From NCBI RefSeq assembly GCF_014190805.1, contig NZ_JACHVQ010000001.1, positions 682,001 to 746,000 of the forward strand: a stretch of DNA of 64,000 nucleotides. Direction: 5' to 3'. Made by a program: the position numbers and the translations under genes. The DNA is from Flexivirga oryzae. Lineage in GTDB: Bacteria; Actinomycetota; Actinomycetes; Actinomycetales; Dermatophilaceae. The notes beneath the pieces are model-generated. The model did no database searches and was not told the origin of the DNA. It saw only the letters and a list, made by a program, of their open reading frames with translations. Numbering within the stretch: position 1 is the first letter of the stretch; each line of letters starts with the position of its first letter. Below, piece by piece: positions 62,805-64,000 of this stretch.

Positions 62805-63701
62805 CATCATCTGGTGCGATCCAGCTTCGTGCCGCCGGCACCGATCCGGGCGTTGCGGGACTTGACTCGGTCCCGGGAGGCCATCGTGCACGAGCGAACC
62901 CGCACGATCAGCCGCTTGGAGAAGCAGTTGGAAGATGCCGGGATCAAACTCTCGGTGGTGGCCAGCAACCTGGCTGGGGTGTCGTGTCACGACATACTGA
63001 CCGCGATGGTCGCCGGGCAACACGATCCGATCGCCCTGGCAGACCTGGCCCGGGCCAGCATGCGTAACAAACGCCCCGATCTGCAGCGGGCACTGACAGG
63101 GCGGTTCACCGAGCACCACGCGTTCTTGGTGAGGATGTCTTTAGACCGCATCGCTCAAGACGATGCCGCGATCACGCAGTTGACCGAACGGATCGAGCAG
63201 TACATCGAGCCCTTTCGCGGGCTCCGGGACCTGATGTGCACGATCCCGGGAATCAGTACCACTGTCGCGGAGGTGGTCATCGCCGAGACCGGCGGCGATA
63301 TGCGTGTCTTCCCGACCGCGGCGCACTTGGCGGCGTGGGCCGGGGTCGCGCCGGGCCAGAACGAGTCCGCCGGCCGCAAGAAATCGACGACGACTCGTCC
63401 CGGTGACTCTCACCTCAAAGCCGCGCTTGGCATCGCCGCGTTATCGGTCTCTCGCAGCAACACCACCCGCCTGGCTGCCCGGTATCACCGCATCGCCGCC
63501 CGACGGGGAAAGCTCAAGGCCGTCGTCGCGATCGAACGCACACTACTGAGCATCATCTGGGCGATGGCCCAGTCGGGCCAGCCCTACCAAGAACCCGGCC
63601 CGGACTACTACACCCGGCTACGCCCCGACCGCACCAAGGCACGAGCCCTGAAAATGCTCCACGACCTCGGCTACAACGTCACCCTCCAGCCCGCAGCCTG
63701 A
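62805..63701 (+). pseudogene. IS110-family transposase, 5'-truncated
   Basis: The C-terminal three quarters of an IS110-type transposase. Seen are the coiled-coil linker (REAIVHERTRTISRLEKQLE) and the transposase_20 domain (LMCTIPGISTTVAEVVIAET, FPTAAHLAAWAGVAPGQNES, GDSHLKAALGIAALSVS). The catalytic DEDD N-terminal domain is missing: the open frame abuts the IS3 end at 62804, so that boundary is the truncation point. The 3' end, stop at 63701, appears complete. It cannot be an active enzyme. Confidence 0.88.
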
Positions 63702-63759
63702 CGCCGGCACCACACAACGCAACTCACCTATCTTCGTTACAGGTCCGCGCCACCCCGCG

Positions 63760-63842
63760 CTGGCTGAGTAGGTGACCCCGTCACGCCGCGGTGGCCGAGT
63801 AGCCGTGGGGGAGCGCAGCGGAGGAACGGCGTATCGAGGTCC
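63760..63842. repeat. dispersed intergenic repeat after the IS110 fragment
   Basis: Contains TGGCTGAGTAGGTGACCCCG, CGCGGTGGCCGAGTAGCCGT, GGAGCGCAGCGGAGGAACGG and CGTATCGAGGTCC. These are the reverse orientation of the CTCGATACG...CTACTCGGCCA motifs at 48552 and 49651. The gap 63702-63988 has no gene. Confidence 0.7.
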
Positions 63843-63988
63843 CGCGCGTACGCAACCGACCCCACGAGCCGATACGTTTCGGGGCAAACGTATCGAAGAA
63901 ATGTTCGCATAACCTCTGTACTTCCTGAACGTCACCCGATAGAATCATGACAACGAAACAACCCAGGGGACAGGGGGACTCGACCACC

Positions 63989-64000
63989 ATGGCCATCGAT
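63989..64000 (+). CDS. probable start of a gene cut by the window edge
   Basis: ATGGCCATCGAT at the very end is preceded by purine-rich AGGGGACAGGGGGACTCGACC, which includes a possible ribosome site, and by a -10-like TAGAAT near 63941. Only four codons (MAID) are visible, so nothing can be said of function. Confidence 0.35.

Overview
The window is GC-rich chromosomal DNA from an actinobacterium, most likely a member of the Micrococcales (Dermacoccaceae/Intrasporangiaceae type; this rank is inference). The signs are a DUF222-HNH gene, dispersed repeats of the 'GTTTCGACAGGCTCAACC' and 'CTCGATACGCG...CTACTCGACCA' kinds, frequent GTG starts, an ECF sigma/anti-sigma pair and a Nudix-type NrtR regulator. 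About 42 kb (4.2-46.4 kb) is a dense defence island. Ordinary accessory and housekeeping genes lie on both sides, and a nested mobile element closes the right end.

Left flank (1-4.2 kb): a threonine/serine-rich lipoprotein, a membrane-anchored protein of unknown function, and a divergent pair made of an ADP-ribosylglycohydrolase and an NrtR-like Nudix regulator that share an AT-rich promoter region.

Defence island: it opens with a broken DUF1016 nuclease remnant and a 2196-residue DUF4011-helicase-Vsr-DUF3320 protein (Hhe-type) carrying extra HEPN-like and transglutaminase-like N-terminal domains. Divergent to it are a macro-like/SIR2 protein and a GmrSD-type DUF262-HNH nuclease. From 44.0 kb down to 14.8 kb runs one unbroken minus-strand gene train with overlaps or tiny gaps: GHKL(Hsp90-like)-SF2 helicase, UvrD-like helicase, DrmA, DrmB, an unrecognised 534-residue protein, DrmD (SNF2), an Eco57I/DrmMI-type adenine methylase split by an in-frame TAG, a DUF1998 helicase with nuclease-like C terminus, and a RelE-like/UvrD fusion. 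The DISARM class 1 core (drmD, drmMI, drmB, drmA) is therefore embedded between two extra helicase pairs; no PLD-type drmC is visible. Three genes in the train are interrupted as sequenced (two frameshifts, one amber), so it is either decaying, phase-variable or affected by sequencing error. A Vsr endonuclease, a C5-cytosine methylase and a GIY-YIG protein lie at its upstream end.

Middle flank (46.4-58 kb): an exonuclease-BRCT-BRCT-TerD fusion, a small zinc-ribbon protein, a lipoprotein, an APC-family permease, a TacAT-type GNAT/DUF1778 toxin-antitoxin pair, a five-gene ECF sigma/anti-sigma/ABC operon, an alpha/beta hydrolase, a hemerythrin-like protein and a small membrane protein.

Right end (58-64 kb): a DUF222-HNH gene is cut by an IS3-family element. 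That element carries a 2.2-kb group II intron inserted in its orfA/orfB frameshift window; splicing would recreate a U-rich slippery site. The other side of the IS abuts a 5'-truncated IS110 transposase. A new plus-strand gene seems to begin 12 bases before the window ends.
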